Positions 32,733 through 42,052 of a stretch of 64,000 nucleotides of DNA are shown here, piece after piece. Origin of the DNA: Nitrospirales bacterium (lineage in GTDB: Bacteria > Nitrospirota > Nitrospiria > Nitrospirales > UBA8639); assembly GCA_022825885.1 (NCBI GenBank), contig JAJDVY010000022.1, positions 1 to 64,000 on the forward strand. Reading direction: 5' to 3'. Every line of letters starts with the position of its first letter. Positions within the stretch are counted from its first letter, which is position 1. The notes beneath the pieces are model-generated. The model had not been told where the DNA came from, did no database searches, and worked only from the letters and a program-made list of their open reading frames with translations. Position numbers and translations under genes: made by a program.

Positions 32733-35090
32733 CTAGCGGGGTTCAACGGCTTGGTCGAGTTGATCCAATTCGTAAAAATCCAACGTATCGGCTGGTTGGC
32801 GAACCGGTGGGCGGGGAACCGTTCCGTCTGCAAAGACTTCCGTCGTCGTGTCTTGTGACGGTTCATCGACAAGGGTGCCGGTTGTCTGATCCACCTCGAC
32901 GAACTGGATCCCATCCGGAACCGTGAAGGTTTGGACCGGGAGGCGTTTGAGGCTTTTGCGCATGAAGTCCGTCCATATGGGGAGAGCGGCATGGGCGCCG
33001 GACTCCACTTTGCCGAGTGTCTCGATGCTGTCGAACCCGACCCAGACGCCCGTCACGAGATCCGGCGCATACCCGATGAACCACGCGTCCCGGTAGCTGT
33101 TGGTCGTGCCGGTTTTGCCGGCCAAGGGGCGCCCGATCGACCGGGCTCGCCTGCCCGTTCCACGTTGAATGACGTCCATCAGCATGTGCGTAACCAAATA
33201 GGCGGTTTCTTTGGAAACCACGTGTGTGGGTTCGAACACGTGTTGCTCCAGGATGTGGTCATGCTGATCTCTGATCAGGGAAATAGAATAGGGTGCCAAC
33301 GCCAGTCCCTGGTTGGCAAATACTCCATAGGCCGCAGTGAGTTCCCGGAGCGTCATCCCCGAAGAGCCGAGTGCAAGAGACAGGTCGGGGCTTAATGGAC
33401 TGTGTATCCCGAGTGTGCGTGAAAAATTGATAACGCGGGCAATGCCTATTTGTTCGAGCAAGCGGATCGTCGCCGCGTTTCTGGAGTGGCGTAAGGCTTC
33501 TCGCAAGGTGATCGGGCCGAAAAAGCGTTTTTCATAATTTTCCGGTTTCCAGGTTTTTCCGGGCTCTTCTTCCTCGTACACCACGGGCGCATCGAGTACG
33601 AGCGTGGCGGGCGTCATCCCCTGATCAATGGCCGTGGCATAAATGACCGGTTTGAACGCAGACCCCGGTTGCCGGATAGCCAACAGGGCGCGATTGAATT
33701 GACTCCGTTCAAACTCATATCCGCCGACCATTGCGCGAACCGCACCAGTCCGCGGGTCGATCGCGATGAGGGCGCCTTCAACCGCGGGAGTCTGGTCCAG
33801 CCGGAACCGGATCGTGTCGTTGGCGGTCGACTTCAGTGAGACCTCAATCACGTCTCCCGGTTTGACCAATTGCCTGGCCGAGACAATAGGCTTCACGACC
33901 GCGTCGGTGACGGACGCTCCTTCGGAGAGCCGGCGTTCAGCCCAGAGCAGATCCTGCAGGGTGATGGCGCCGACCAGGTCATGCGCCAGGACCGTCACCT
34001 CCTCGTCGGAGACCGTCACGACGCGGCCTTCCAGGATTTCCCCCAACGCCGGGAAGGTCGCGGGCGGCTTGTCGGGAAGGGTGGCCGGCAACTCCTCATG
34101 ACGAAGCGGTCCGCGCCAGCCCTGCCGTTTATCGAGGTCGCGCAGTCCTTTCCTGACGGCTTCTTCGGCCAGGCGTTGCATCGGAACGTTCAGGGTCGTG
34201 GCAACCCGTAGCCCTCCTTTATACGTCATGGTCTCTCCGTATGCCTTGACCATATGTTGGCGAACGTCTTCAAGAAAATACGGAGCCACGCGTTCATAGG
34301 ATTGACGGGTAAAGTCCAGTGGGGTTTCGCTCGCCTCCCGGGCCAGGGGTTCCGTCAGAAAGCCGGCTTGCGTCATCCGTCCCAACACGTGTTCCTGGCG
34401 TTTCTTCGCGAGGCCGTAGTTTTTGTAGGGGGAATAGGTATTGGGGGCTTTCAATAGTCCGGCCAGGAAAGCCGACTCGGGCAACTCCAATTCGGATAAC
34501 GTTTTCCCGAAATACGTCAAGGACGCGGTGCCGACCCCATAGGCCCCATGACCGAAGTAGATCTGGTTGAGGTACATCTCGAGAATCTGTTCTTTCGTCA
34601 GAATAAATTCCATTTTCATGGCAAGGAAGAGTTCCCGTATTTTGCGCCGGAAGGTCCGCTCCGGCGTTAAGAACAGGGATCTCGCCAGTTGCTGGGTGAT
34701 CGTACTGGCGCCTTGCACTTTTCCCCCACGCTTGAAATTCGTCCATGCGGCTCGAAGGATACCCCAGACGTCCAACCCCGGGTGCTCATAAAACCGGGCA
34801 TCTTCCACCGCAATGACGGCGTCGATCAAATACTGGGGCATTTCATGAAGGGGAGTGAGAATTCTGCGTTCCACGTAGAATTGCCCGATGACCTGACGGT
34901 TATCCGCCTCCACCTTTGTAATCAGGCTCGGCTGATAATCCCGAAGACCTCCGAGCGAGGGAAGTCCGGTTGCCATGTACCAAGCCACCGCCGCCGTTCC
35001 CCCGAACGTCAGTCCACCCACAATCAAAAAGAGCCACAAGAGACGTTTGGTCATCCGCTTGGCGTGGAGACGAGGAAGCAACTCGCGCAT
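32733..35090 (-). CDS. Class A penicillin-binding protein (PBP1A-like)
   Basis: 785 residues from ATG 35090 (TTG 35096 also possible). A cytoplasmic N-terminus, one transmembrane helix (LLWLFLIVGGLTFGGTAAVA), then the glycosyltransferase domain (AVEDARFYEHPG, GASTITQQLARSLFL, EMYLNQIYFGHGAYG) and the transpeptidase domain (Ser-x-x-Lys in QPGSAFKPVIY, SRN in RHSRNAATIR, KTG in LAGKTGTTNSYRDAW). It polymerises and cross-links peptidoglycan. An OB-like insert lies between the domains. Transcribed towards the isc operon end. Confidence 0.95.
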   Translation of the reverse strand: MRELLPRLHAKRMTKRLLWLFLIVGGLTFGGTAAVAWYMATGLPSLGGLRDYQPSLITKVEADNRQVIGQFYVERRILTPLHEMPQYLIDAVIAVEDARFYEHPGLDVWGILRAAWTNFKRGGKVQGASTITQQLARSLFLTPERTFRRKIRELFLAMKMEFILTKEQILEMYLNQIYFGHGAYGVGTASLTYFGKTLSELELPESAFLAGLLKAPNTYSPYKNYGLAKKRQEHVLGRMTQAGFLTEPLAREASETPLDFTRQSYERVAPYFLEDVRQHMVKAYGETMTYKGGLRVATTLNVPMQRLAEEAVRKGLRDLDKRQGWRGPLRHEELPATLPDKPPATFPALGEILEGRVVTVSDEEVTVLAHDLVGAITLQDLLWAERRLSEGASVTDAVVKPIVSARQLVKPGDVIEVSLKSTANDTIRFRLDQTPAVEGALIAIDPRTGAVRAMVGGYEFERSQFNRALLAIRQPGSAFKPVIYATAIDQGMTPATLVLDAPVVYEEEEPGKTWKPENYEKRFFGPITLREALRHSRNAATIRLLEQIGIARVINFSRTLGIHSPLSPDLSLALGSSGMTLRELTAAYGVFANQGLALAPYSISLIRDQHDHILEQHVFEPTHVVSKETAYLVTHMLMDVIQRGTGRRARSIGRPLAGKTGTTNSYRDAWFIGYAPDLVTGVWVGFDSIETLGKVESGAHAALPIWTDFMRKSLKRLPVQTFTVPDGIQFVEVDQTTGTLVDEPSQDTTTEVFADGTVPRPPVRQPADTLDFYELDQLDQAVEPR

Positions 35091-35223
35091 GGTCAAGGTA
35101 GGGTATCTAGAGGATAAGGCGTATGAAAGACGATACCCTTGGTTGACATAAAAGACAAGCTTCTTGCGGCCGATTTTCTCATGGACGTGTCACCGGCACC
35201 GGCTCAGTCCCCCTTTTGTCCCG

Positions 35224-35253
35224 TTGACAAACTTTGAAAGGGCGTGCTACGAA
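35224..35253 (+). promoter_or_regulatory. Possible promoter of the peroxiredoxin gene
   Basis: Perfect TTGACA (35224-35229), 18-base spacer, TACGAA (35248-35253). The -10 match is modest. Confidence 0.45.
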
Positions 35254-35330
35254 AAACGTCCTGCAAGCGAAAAGGTTTTTCGTTCCACTGTTTCTATCAT
35301 ACCTAACGAATTCAAGAAGGAGGCTGTTTT

Positions 35331-35801
35331 ATGTCTGATGTTGCTTCAGAAATAAAAGTGGGCGACGTTGCCCCCGATTTTACCCTGAAAAACCAGGATG
35401 GGAGCGAAGTCACGTTGAGTGGTTTTAAAGGTCAAAAGAACGTGGTCCTGGCCTTTTACCCCCTGGATTGGAGTCCGGTCTGTACAAACGAAAATAAATG
35501 TCTGACGGACGATTTTCCGAGCTTTTCCGATGCCAATGCCGAATTGCTCGGTATCAGCACGGACAGCTTTTTTTCGCACAAAGCCTGGGCGGACTCCCTC
35601 GACCTGAAACACACCTTGTTGGCCGATATGCATCGTGACGTGTGCAAAGCGTATGGCCTGTACTTCCCGGATCTCAATTGCTCCAAACGGGCCACGGTGA
35701 TCGTGGATAAGCAAGGCAACGTGGCCTACGTCAAAGTGCAGGAAATCAAAACGGCCCGGGACGACAAGGAAATACTGGACGCGTTGAAAGCGTTGAACTG
35801 A
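35331..35801 (+). CDS. AhpC/TSA-family peroxiredoxin
   Basis: 156 residues; GAAGGAGG precedes the [18 protein letters not shown] and the peroxidatic site [15 protein letters not shown] (Cys about 47) are typical. A second Cys in [15 protein letters not shown] may be resolving. It reduces peroxides with a thiol partner; the thioredoxin-like gene downstream is a natural candidate but is separated by a terminator. Confidence 0.92.
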   Translation: MSDVASEIKVGDVAPDFTLKNQDGSEVTLSGFKGQKNVVLAFYPLDWSPVCTNENKCLTDDFPSFSDANAELLGISTDSFFSHKAWADSLDLKHTLLADMHRDVCKAYGLYFPDLNCSKRATVIVDKQGNVAYVKVQEIKTARDDKEILDALKALN

Positions 35802-35822
35802 CGGCAACGTCGAGACGCGGTG

Positions 35823-35860
35823 AAAGGGGGATTCCACGAACAGGAATCCCCCTTGTTTTT
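35823..35860 (+). terminator. Terminator after the peroxiredoxin gene
   Basis: AAGGGGGATTCC (35824-35835) pairs with GGAATCCCCCTT (35843-35854), then GTTTTT. Confidence 0.9.
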
Positions 35861-35883
35861 GACGAATAGGAAAGGAATGCAGG

Positions 35884-36219
35884 ATGGCCGGAACCGTGGA
35901 AAACGTCACGGACGAAAATTACGAAGAATTAAAAGCCGCCCAGGCGACCGTGGTGGCCTACGGCATTGCGGCCTGCGAACCCTGTGCCGCCTACGATCCC
36001 ATCCTGGAAGAGGTCGCCCGTAAACTGCCCGATGTTCGCATCGGAAAAGCCAAAATGCACGTACCGGGCCGGTGCCGGGCCATCAAAAAACAACACCAGT
36101 TCGAAACGTACCCCACCACGCATCTCTACTCGCGCGGGAATCTCCTCCTGACCCGCGAAGGCAAAGTCGAAGAAGACGAACTACTCGCCCTCATCAAGCA
36201 ATACCTGCCCGATTCCTGA
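35884..36219 (+). CDS. Thioredoxin-fold protein with CEPC active site
   Basis: 111 residues. VVAYGIAACEPCAAYDPILEEVA places a CxxC (Cys-Glu-Pro-Cys) at the start of helix 1, and the cis-Pro loop is FETYPTTHLYSRG. No signal peptide, so cytoplasmic. CEPC is unusual compared with CGPC of thioredoxin. It may serve the upstream peroxiredoxin. Confidence 0.83.
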   Translation: MAGTVENVTDENYEELKAAQATVVAYGIAACEPCAAYDPILEEVARKLPDVRIGKAKMHVPGRCRAIKKQHQFETYPTTHLYSRGNLLLTREGKVEEDELLALIKQYLPDS

Positions 36220-36288
36220 GCCAAGCTATCGTCCTCCGAAAAGGTATCAGCCGGAATCCATCAAGGCTTTGTTTGCCGGTGCCGGCAG

Positions 36289-37623
36289 TCACTTTCCATA
36301 TACTATTGGCTCAGTGTTAGTAGTGGCCTCTGCTGAACGTTTTGCGTTGAACAAATTGTCCGGCCGAATGACATAGCTCACAGGTTTAGTGCGTTTCTCC
36401 AGAAGGCCTTCCGCCACAAGACGTTTCAGCCACTCCTCAGCTTGACGCTTGGTGACATCAAGTTCTGCAGCAACTTCCATGACTTTCTTAGGTTTTACAA
36501 GGATATGAGTAAGCAGCGATCGTATCGTTTGATGCAGTTTCTCGTCGGGGCTAAGAGTTAAATTTTCGGCAATTTGTGACTCTGGTGCGACACCTGCCTG
36601 CAAATCTGGTTTCATGGGTTCCTGTCTGGCGTCAAATGGCAGATTGTTTTGGGTCGGAGAGATTGGTGTTTTGGGGGTAGCGGGCTGAAAGACGGCATCA
36701 AGATCATTTGCGTCTTCCGGATTCGGCCACGGTATCGCCCCCTTGTTCTTCAGAGCATCAAGACCTCTGGATGTTTCCCCGGTCGAACGCATGTAAACGG
36801 GTACCAGATGCAGCTTTTCCAATTGCTCTATTGCCCCGGCCCAAGTACCGCCCTTGTTGATATCCGCGTTCACCACTAAGGCTGCGTCCGATAAGGCATA
36901 GATCACTTTATTGCGCTGCATCGCGTGCCCCGCATTGAATCCCGCATTCGGGTCATAGGGTGAGATCAATACCAGTTGTCCTTCCAACAGCAGGTTTCGA
37001 TGCTCACGAGTCATGGCTGCTTGTTCGAGGCTGTCAGCCAGTACGCCTGTGACTTTGCCACCCGCTTCCAATGCGCCAGACATAGCTGCCCGATCAATAC
37101 CCCTAGCAGCACCGGAGATTACAGTCTGTCGAGCCTTTGCAGCCAGTCGTCCGATTTCCCTGGTGTACTCGATTAAGGAATCATTGACGTTGCGGGAACC
37201 GACAACTGCCAATCCACCGCTATTGAGAATTTCCCTGTCTCCACAGCCATACAGTAATCTCGGGGAGTCCTTTTTTAGACGCGCTTTGAGCTTTTGCGGA
37301 TAAGCCGCATCGGTTCGGCTCAGCACCCAGATCGCTCGTGTCTGCCATCGCTCCACTGCCTGACTTAACAGGAACCCGCGATCCAACAGACGTTTGAGCC
37401 GGTTGCGGTCGAGTATGTGAGGGCGGTCCCCGAGAAGTTGATCTGTATCTACCTCCAGCAAATCAGCGGGCTGCTTTCCCATCTCTTGGAGACACGAGGC
37501 GAGTCTTGAGTATTCCCCGGGCGTGAGCAGGTTGGCTGGTTCCTGACCCTTACCGCGCCCAACGATCAAAGGTGCGGTCAACAGCAGAATAGCTTTAGTG
37601 TTCAAGGAGAGCGTCTCACTCAT
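36289..37623 (-). CDS. DprA/SMF-like protein paired with a RecQ-PRTase fusion
   Basis: 444 residues from an ATG that overlaps the RecQ stop by ATGA. The DprA Rossmann fold is at about 110-330: [65 protein letters not shown]. The C-terminal ~70 residues form a winged helix ([32 protein letters not shown]). In competence DprA loads RecA on single-stranded DNA; here the pairing with a PRTase-fused helicase recalls the ShosTA logic in which a DprA-like protein controls a phosphoribosyltransferase. A defence role is inference. Confidence 0.85.
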   Translation of the reverse strand: MSETLSLNTKAILLLTAPLIVGRGKGQEPANLLTPGEYSRLASCLQEMGKQPADLLEVDTDQLLGDRPHILDRNRLKRLLDRGFLLSQAVERWQTRAIWVLSRTDAAYPQKLKARLKKDSPRLLYGCGDREILNSGGLAVVGSRNVNDSLIEYTREIGRLAAKARQTVISGAARGIDRAAMSGALEAGGKVTGVLADSLEQAAMTREHRNLLLEGQLVLISPYDPNAGFNAGHAMQRNKVIYALSDAALVVNADINKGGTWAGAIEQLEKLHLVPVYMRSTGETSRGLDALKNKGAIPWPNPEDANDLDAVFQPATPKTPISPTQNNLPFDARQEPMKPDLQAGVAPESQIAENLTLSPDEKLHQTIRSLLTHILVKPKKVMEVAAELDVTKRQAEEWLKRLVAEGLLEKRTKPVSYVIRPDNLFNAKRSAEATTNTEPIVYGK

Positions 37624-39695
37624 TGGCTGCCTCCTGTCTGAGCAAGCGCCAAGGGCCATACCTCACCGCTTCCATGCGAACGTAGTAACCATGCTGCAAC
37701 GGTGAAGGTCCAGCGCGAATCCATCATGTCGTCTACGAGCAGCAATGCCCCATCAGGCAACGTTTCATCGGTCAACGACAACGAACCGTCAACATTGCGT
37801 GCCTGTTGAGTGCTGTTCGCCATTGTCTTCTGCTCAGGGCGATTTTCCGTCTTGATTAACACTTGCTTGAACGGAAGGCCAAGGGCTTTGGCCAAGCGTC
37901 TGGCAAAATCGGGCACCAGGTCCGGATGCCGCCTCGAAGGAATGCAGGTTACCCATTTCGGGACCGGTTGCGGGTTCCATCCTTCAATCAAATTCTTGCA
38001 GGCCGCCACCAGTTCACCGGAGAAATGCCCGTCATGATACTTTCCTTGGCGCACCAAATCACTCCAGCCGGCGTCGCCCCAAACGCAGAGTGCTTTTCCT
38101 GGCTGAAATTGGAGATCGGCACCAATCCGCCCGGATAGATTATAACGCCGCAGCCCTCCTGATGGCCATTGCCTTCGTGGTTCGATCGGCAGGCTCGTAC
38201 GGCGCAGGAAAGCAATTCCCTCTCGAATCAGGGTCGGGTTCGGTTCCATTGCCAAGAGCGGCAAGCCAGGTGGCAAGATATTAACCGGTTCTCCATCCAG
38301 CGCTCGAATAAGGAATTCCATGTGACCGGAACTCAGCCTCACGTATTCCTGCATTTGTTCCTGCTCTTCTCTCCGTAGTTCCGTGAGTCGTTCCGCCCGT
38401 TCCCAGAAGGCGGGGCTCAGGGTCGCGGCGGTCAGTTGCCACTTGCTTCCCTGTTTGGCAATGGGCGCTGGGGATTCTAGGGAAAGGAGTTCTATAGTCT
38501 TCTGTATTCGTCCATAACTGATATTGACTACTCCCTCAATTTTGGGCACTGACAATCCGTTTGGTTCTTTCTCCAAGGCATCCAGTATCTCTTGCACTTC
38601 GGCGCGGGTTGGGAACGCACTCTTGATAAAATAGTCGGTGATCTCGGTTTCTTCCTGACCGCTCAATAGCACGCCGTAGGCTGCGTCAAGTGCTCTCCCG
38701 GCGCGACCGACCTGTTGATAGTACGCCACAGCGGACCCCGGTGTTTGGTAATGAATGACGAATGCCAAGTCCGGTTTGTCGAAGCCCATGCCCAAGGCTG
38801 TCGTGGCCACCAGTGCTTTGACCTTGTTTTGAAGAAGCGCTTCCTCCAACTCCGGTCGCCGCTCTCCTGTCTTCCCCGTGTAGGCTTTGACGTTCAGGCC
38901 GCGAGATTTGAGCCATTCACTAACCTGTTCTGCATCACGAACCGTAAGCGTATAAATTATCCCGTGACCCTGAAGAGCGGGCAGTTGTTCCGCCAACCAT
39001 GCGAGCCGTTCCGCTTGGCTTTGTAAGCGGATCGTTTGAAGAGCAAGGGAAGGCCTGTTGAGATCACCGCGGGAAATTTCCAGGTTTGGTCCGAACGCTT
39101 CCGTTAAATCGTCTATTGCCCGATTATTTGCCGTGGCGGTCGTCGCCAGCAACCGGAGATTTGGCGGCAAGTTGCCGGTAATACGTTCTATCAGTCGGTA
39201 GTGTGGACGAAAGTCGTGTCCCCAGTCAGAGATGCAATGGGCTTCATCAATGACGAGAAGGGATATCTGGTTGGCAACTGGCGCCAACACCTCGGTATGG
39301 AAGCGCTCGTTGGCCAGCCTTTCGGGAGATATAAGCAGGATATCCACCTCATTATGATCAATGGCATTTTCAACCTCCTCCCATCGATCTTCATTGTCAG
39401 AATTGATAGTCTCAGCACGAACCATCATTCGTTCCGCCGAGGCGATTTGGTTGCGCATAAGCGCTAGTAACGGACTGATAAGAAGTGCGGGGCCCATGCC
39501 TCCTTCGCGCAACAGCTTCGTCGCGATGAAATACACAAAGCTCTTACCCCAGCCGGTTTTTTGTACGACCAACAACCGACCGTCTCCGCCCACGATATGC
39601 CGGATAGCTTCTTCCTGACCCTCACGGAACCCTGCATTAGGCAAGCCGGATCCCACTCGCAGGAGTTCCAAGGCACGAGTTTGTCTGTATTTCAT
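37620..39695 (-). CDS. RecQ-family helicase fused to a C-terminal phosphoribosyltransferase domain
   Basis: 691 residues. Helicase: [10 protein letters not shown] (Walker A, 44-53), [19 protein letters not shown] (DEAH 150-153), TTATAN, and [16 protein letters not shown]-type motif V/VI with QQVGRAGR. A winged-helix-like stretch follows at about 400-430. The last ~150 residues contain [20 protein letters not shown] (VDD at 654-656), the PRPP-binding motif of type I phosphoribosyltransferases. It sits between a winged-helix fragment gene (ATGA) and the DprA-like gene (ATGA), so all three are coupled. Confidence 0.9.
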   Translation of the reverse strand: MKYRQTRALELLRVGSGLPNAGFREGQEEAIRHIVGGDGRLLVVQKTGWGKSFVYFIATKLLREGGMGPALLISPLLALMRNQIASAERMMVRAETINSDNEDRWEEVENAIDHNEVDILLISPERLANERFHTEVLAPVANQISLLVIDEAHCISDWGHDFRPHYRLIERITGNLPPNLRLLATTATANNRAIDDLTEAFGPNLEISRGDLNRPSLALQTIRLQSQAERLAWLAEQLPALQGHGIIYTLTVRDAEQVSEWLKSRGLNVKAYTGKTGERRPELEEALLQNKVKALVATTALGMGFDKPDLAFVIHYQTPGSAVAYYQQVGRAGRALDAAYGVLLSGQEETEITDYFIKSAFPTRAEVQEILDALEKEPNGLSVPKIEGVVNISYGRIQKTIELLSLESPAPIAKQGSKWQLTAATLSPAFWERAERLTELRREEQEQMQEYVRLSSGHMEFLIRALDGEPVNILPPGLPLLAMEPNPTLIREGIAFLRRTSLPIEPRRQWPSGGLRRYNLSGRIGADLQFQPGKALCVWGDAGWSDLVRQGKYHDGHFSGELVAACKNLIEGWNPQPVPKWVTCIPSRRHPDLVPDFARRLAKALGLPFKQVLIKTENRPEQKTMANSTQQARNVDGSLSLTDETLPDGALLLVDDMMDSRWTFTVAAWLLRSHGSGEVWPLALAQTGGSQ

Positions 39696-39901
39696 GCCTC
39701 GGTTCCTTCTTTCAAAATGGAAAGATATTGCTCATAGACGAACAGCCGGTCACGGCGCTTGCCTGTGATTTCCCGGGCAATCCCGTGTTGGGCGAGCAGT
39801 TTCATTGCCGAGGCTGCTGTCTGGAAGGACAACCTCGTAGCGCGGCGAACTACGGGCAACGATAAAATCGGTTGTGCTTTTAGGGCGTCGTGTACGCACA
39901 A
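39692..39901 (-). CDS. Small winged-helix protein resembling the C-terminus of Fic proteins
   Basis: 69 residues from a GTG at 39901: VRRATRLSFQTAASAMKLLAQHGIAREITGKRRDRLFVYEQYLSIL matches the winged-helix tail found at the end of many Fic-domain proteins (GKRRNRLFVYDxYLxIL). The Fic catalytic domain is absent upstream. Either a truncated fic gene or a stand-alone regulator of the RecQ-DprA operon; the ATGA overlap with recQ favours translation. Confidence 0.55.
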   Translation of the reverse strand: MCVHDALKAQPILSLPVVRRATRLSFQTAASAMKLLAQHGIAREITGKRRDRLFVYEQYLSILKEGTEA

Positions 39902-39995
39902 CGCCGACCGGTCCAGAGCAAGTATCGCCGATGCTCGCTACCTCGTATCTGCCGCTTTCTCTGCGTTGCATGATGGACAGGCCTTATTCAGGGTT

Positions 39996-40047
39996 TCGCA
40001 ATAACAAATTCTGCTATTTCAATTTGGACCGTAAATCACAATAACAA
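39996..40047 (-). promoter_or_regulatory. Direct repeat upstream of the RecQ operon
   Basis: TCRCAATAACAA occurs at 39996-40007 and 40036-40047, 40 bases apart in A+T-rich DNA about 95 bases before the first gene. It is a candidate binding site for the small winged-helix protein. Confidence 0.35.
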
Positions 40048-40116
40048 GGGAATTCCGCGCAAACATCAAGGAGAGGGGGATTCGCGCAGTGGCAATGGAC
40101 CAACAGGCGGTGCGCT

Positions 40117-40902
40117 TTATCCCGAATAGTCCAGGATCAGGTCGTGATGATCCTGGAGCCGTAGGTGTTCGAGGCGTGCATCGGCAACGTCAAGCAGGCG
40201 GGGCCAGAGGACTTGGGCCAAGGTGGAAAGGGTCACGGGCCGGCCGGCGCAATCCGGGTGTTTCGACAAATTCGTTTCCTGCAAATGGTCGAGGACCCGT
40301 TCCCTGACTCGCTTGTCCAATGCCATGAGATCAGTGACGCGGCCCGTGACGGGGTCGATCGGGCCTCGAACCGTGACGTCCAAAGACAGGGGCCACGTTT
40401 CCACGTGGGAAGCCTCGGCGTTGCGCTTCACCGTCAGGGCATACCGGCGAGTCAGCAGGGCTTCGGCCGGGTCCGCTTTGTCCGGCGACGCCGGGTCGGT
40501 CGGCGGATGGAGTTCGGCCCACAAGTCTTCTCCTTCGCAGAGCCGTATCGAGGCGATGTCCCGGGTCTCGGGGCGCTGGCGGAATTTCCGCCATAACACC
40601 AGGGCGAGATTTTCGGTCGTGGGTACAAGCCGTTCAAAGTAGGGCATATCGAAATTGAGGTGTTTATGGTCGAACTCTTCGAGCACGTCCGTCACGATGC
40701 GTTTCAAGTCGTACAAATTGATGATCATCCCCGTGACGGAATCGACTTGTCCGCCAAGGGTCACTTCAAGCAGATAATTGTGCCCGTGTTCCTGGAAACA
40801 GCGGCCGAAGACCTGTCTGTTGCGTTCCTCGTCCCACTCCGGTTTGAAATACCGGTGGGAAGCGGAAAATTCTATTCGTTTCGTGAGGGTCGATTGTGTC
40901 AT
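40117..40902 (-). CDS. Tandem 6-pyruvoyl-tetrahydropterin synthase/QueD-like protein
   Basis: 261 residues from ATG 40902 (MTQSTLTKRIEFSASHRYFKP). The first T-fold (1-125) has the zinc ligands in FSASHRYF and CFQEHGHNYLLEV, the catalytic Cys-x3-His region and EFDHKHLN. A second T-fold-like half (about 150-261: YALTVKRNAEASHVETWPLSLDVTVRG, DPVTGRVTDLMALDKRV) keeps the shape but lacks the HxH zinc pair. QueD makes 6-carboxy-tetrahydropterin for queuosine; other members act in pterin synthesis. The fused, apparently inactive second half is unusual. Confidence 0.82.
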   Translation of the reverse strand: MTQSTLTKRIEFSASHRYFKPEWDEERNRQVFGRCFQEHGHNYLLEVTLGGQVDSVTGMIINLYDLKRIVTDVLEEFDHKHLNFDMPYFERLVPTTENLALVLWRKFRQRPETRDIASIRLCEGEDLWAELHPPTDPASPDKADPAEALLTRRYALTVKRNAEASHVETWPLSLDVTVRGPIDPVTGRVTDLMALDKRVRERVLDHLQETNLSKHPDCAGRPVTLSTLAQVLWPRLLDVADARLEHLRLQDHHDLILDYSG

Positions 40903-40929
40903 GCTCGAATGAACGGAATCAGGGTCCCA

Positions 40930-40977
40930 AGAAAAAGGCCAGGAGTCCCGCCTGGAAGAGGCAAGAATCCTGGCCTT
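40930..40977 (-). terminator. Terminator after erpA
   Basis: Read on the minus strand, AAGGCCAGGA and TCCTGGCCTT flank a ~27-base loop and are followed by TTTCTT. Confidence 0.75.
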
Positions 40978-40999
40978 GTTGAACGCGAAGCGGCTGGGA

Positions 41000-41323
41000 T
41001 CAGGTGCTGAAGGAACTTCCGCAACCGCACGTGCTTTTCGCTTGCGGGTTCTTGATCGCAAACCCGGAGCCTTGCAGGCTGTCGACGTAATCGACTTCCG
41101 CGCCGCTCAGCATGGGGGCGCTTTGCGAATCCACGATGACTTTGACCTCGCCTTTTTCAATCACCGTGTCGTCGTCGTCCATCTTGGATTCAAAGGACAT
41201 CCCGTATTGATAGCCGCTGCAACCGCCGCCCTTCACGTAGATCCGCAGTCCGATGACTTCCTCTTCTTCATCGTGGATCAATTCTTTGATTTTCTCTTCG
41301 GCAATTGGGGTGATGGTAACCAT
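41000..41323 (-). CDS. erpA: A-type Fe-S insertion protein ErpA
   Basis: 107 residues: VTITPIAEEKIKELIHDEEE, GGGCSGYQYGMSF and STCGCGSSFS hold the three conserved cysteines. Shorter and more ErpA-like than the iscA product at 29360. Delivers clusters to apo-enzymes. Single gene with its own terminator. Confidence 0.92.
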   Translation of the reverse strand: MVTITPIAEEKIKELIHDEEEEVIGLRIYVKGGGCSGYQYGMSFESKMDDDDTVIEKGEVKVIVDSQSAPMLSGAEVDYVDSLQGSGFAIKNPQAKSTCGCGSSFST

Positions 41324-41467
41324 GAATCCCTCCGATCAAATATGAAATGGATAGGTATCGTACTTCCCGGATTTCCGAAAATCCAGAATCGGTTCCTCTT
41401 GACGATCAATAATAACCACCACCTCGGCGGTTGTCAATTTCCATCGAAGGAAAAAAATGAAAAACGA

Positions 41468-42052
41468 TCAGGCGTGCAGGTCTTTCAGCCACTCTTCCTG
41501 CATGGCGGGTGGGACGTTCGCCTCTGCCCTGTAGTTCTCATGGGTAATCCGGATGCCGGCATGAGACCCATCTTCGCCAAGCGCGTTCACAAAAGCCGGG
41601 GGAACCGCAAACCGCACAAAATGGACCGCGCTGATTTTGTCTTCCTTGCTGTGGCCGGCTTCAAAATCGGCAAACACGGCTTGGTCCCCGACCGTGAGCG
41701 CCAGGGTCTCCGGCCGGTCGAATTGCCGGAAGGAGTCGAGGATTTCCTTGATGCGCTCCTGGGTCGTAATTTCGATCATCACGGTAGCGCTGAGTTCGCC
41801 TGTTCCGGGCAGCAGGGCATTGTACACGTCAAGCTCATCCTGAATTTTCAACGGCTCGAAAATGCGTTCGGTGCGAATCATCTCCTGAATTTGAAACAGC
41901 AGCGTGCGTCGATTCTCGAAGACCAGCGTGACCAGTGGGCCGACCTCGATCCGGCGCCGTTTTTTGAGAGCAATAATTTCCCGGCGAAACGTCGCGCGTT
42001 GTGCTTCGTAGTCCGCGTGGGAGAGGAGATCGGATGGCGTCAATGGGTTCAT
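41468..42052 (-). CDS. DUF3501 family protein
   Basis: 194 residues from ATG 42052, overlapping the Fe-S oxidoreductase gene by ATGA. RREIIALKKRRRIEVGPLVTLVFENRRTLLFQIQEM is the DUF3501 signature. The family is consistently encoded with a rubrerythrin and a cysteine-rich Fe-S protein, exactly as here, and is presumed part of an oxidative-stress pathway; its chemistry is unknown. Confidence 0.88.
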   Translation of the reverse strand: MNPLTPSDLLSHADYEAQRATFRREIIALKKRRRIEVGPLVTLVFENRRTLLFQIQEMIRTERIFEPLKIQDELDVYNALLPGTGELSATVMIEITTQERIKEILDSFRQFDRPETLALTVGDQAVFADFEAGHSKEDKISAVHFVRFAVPPAFVNALGEDGSHAGIRITHENYRAEANVPPAMQEEWLKDLHA

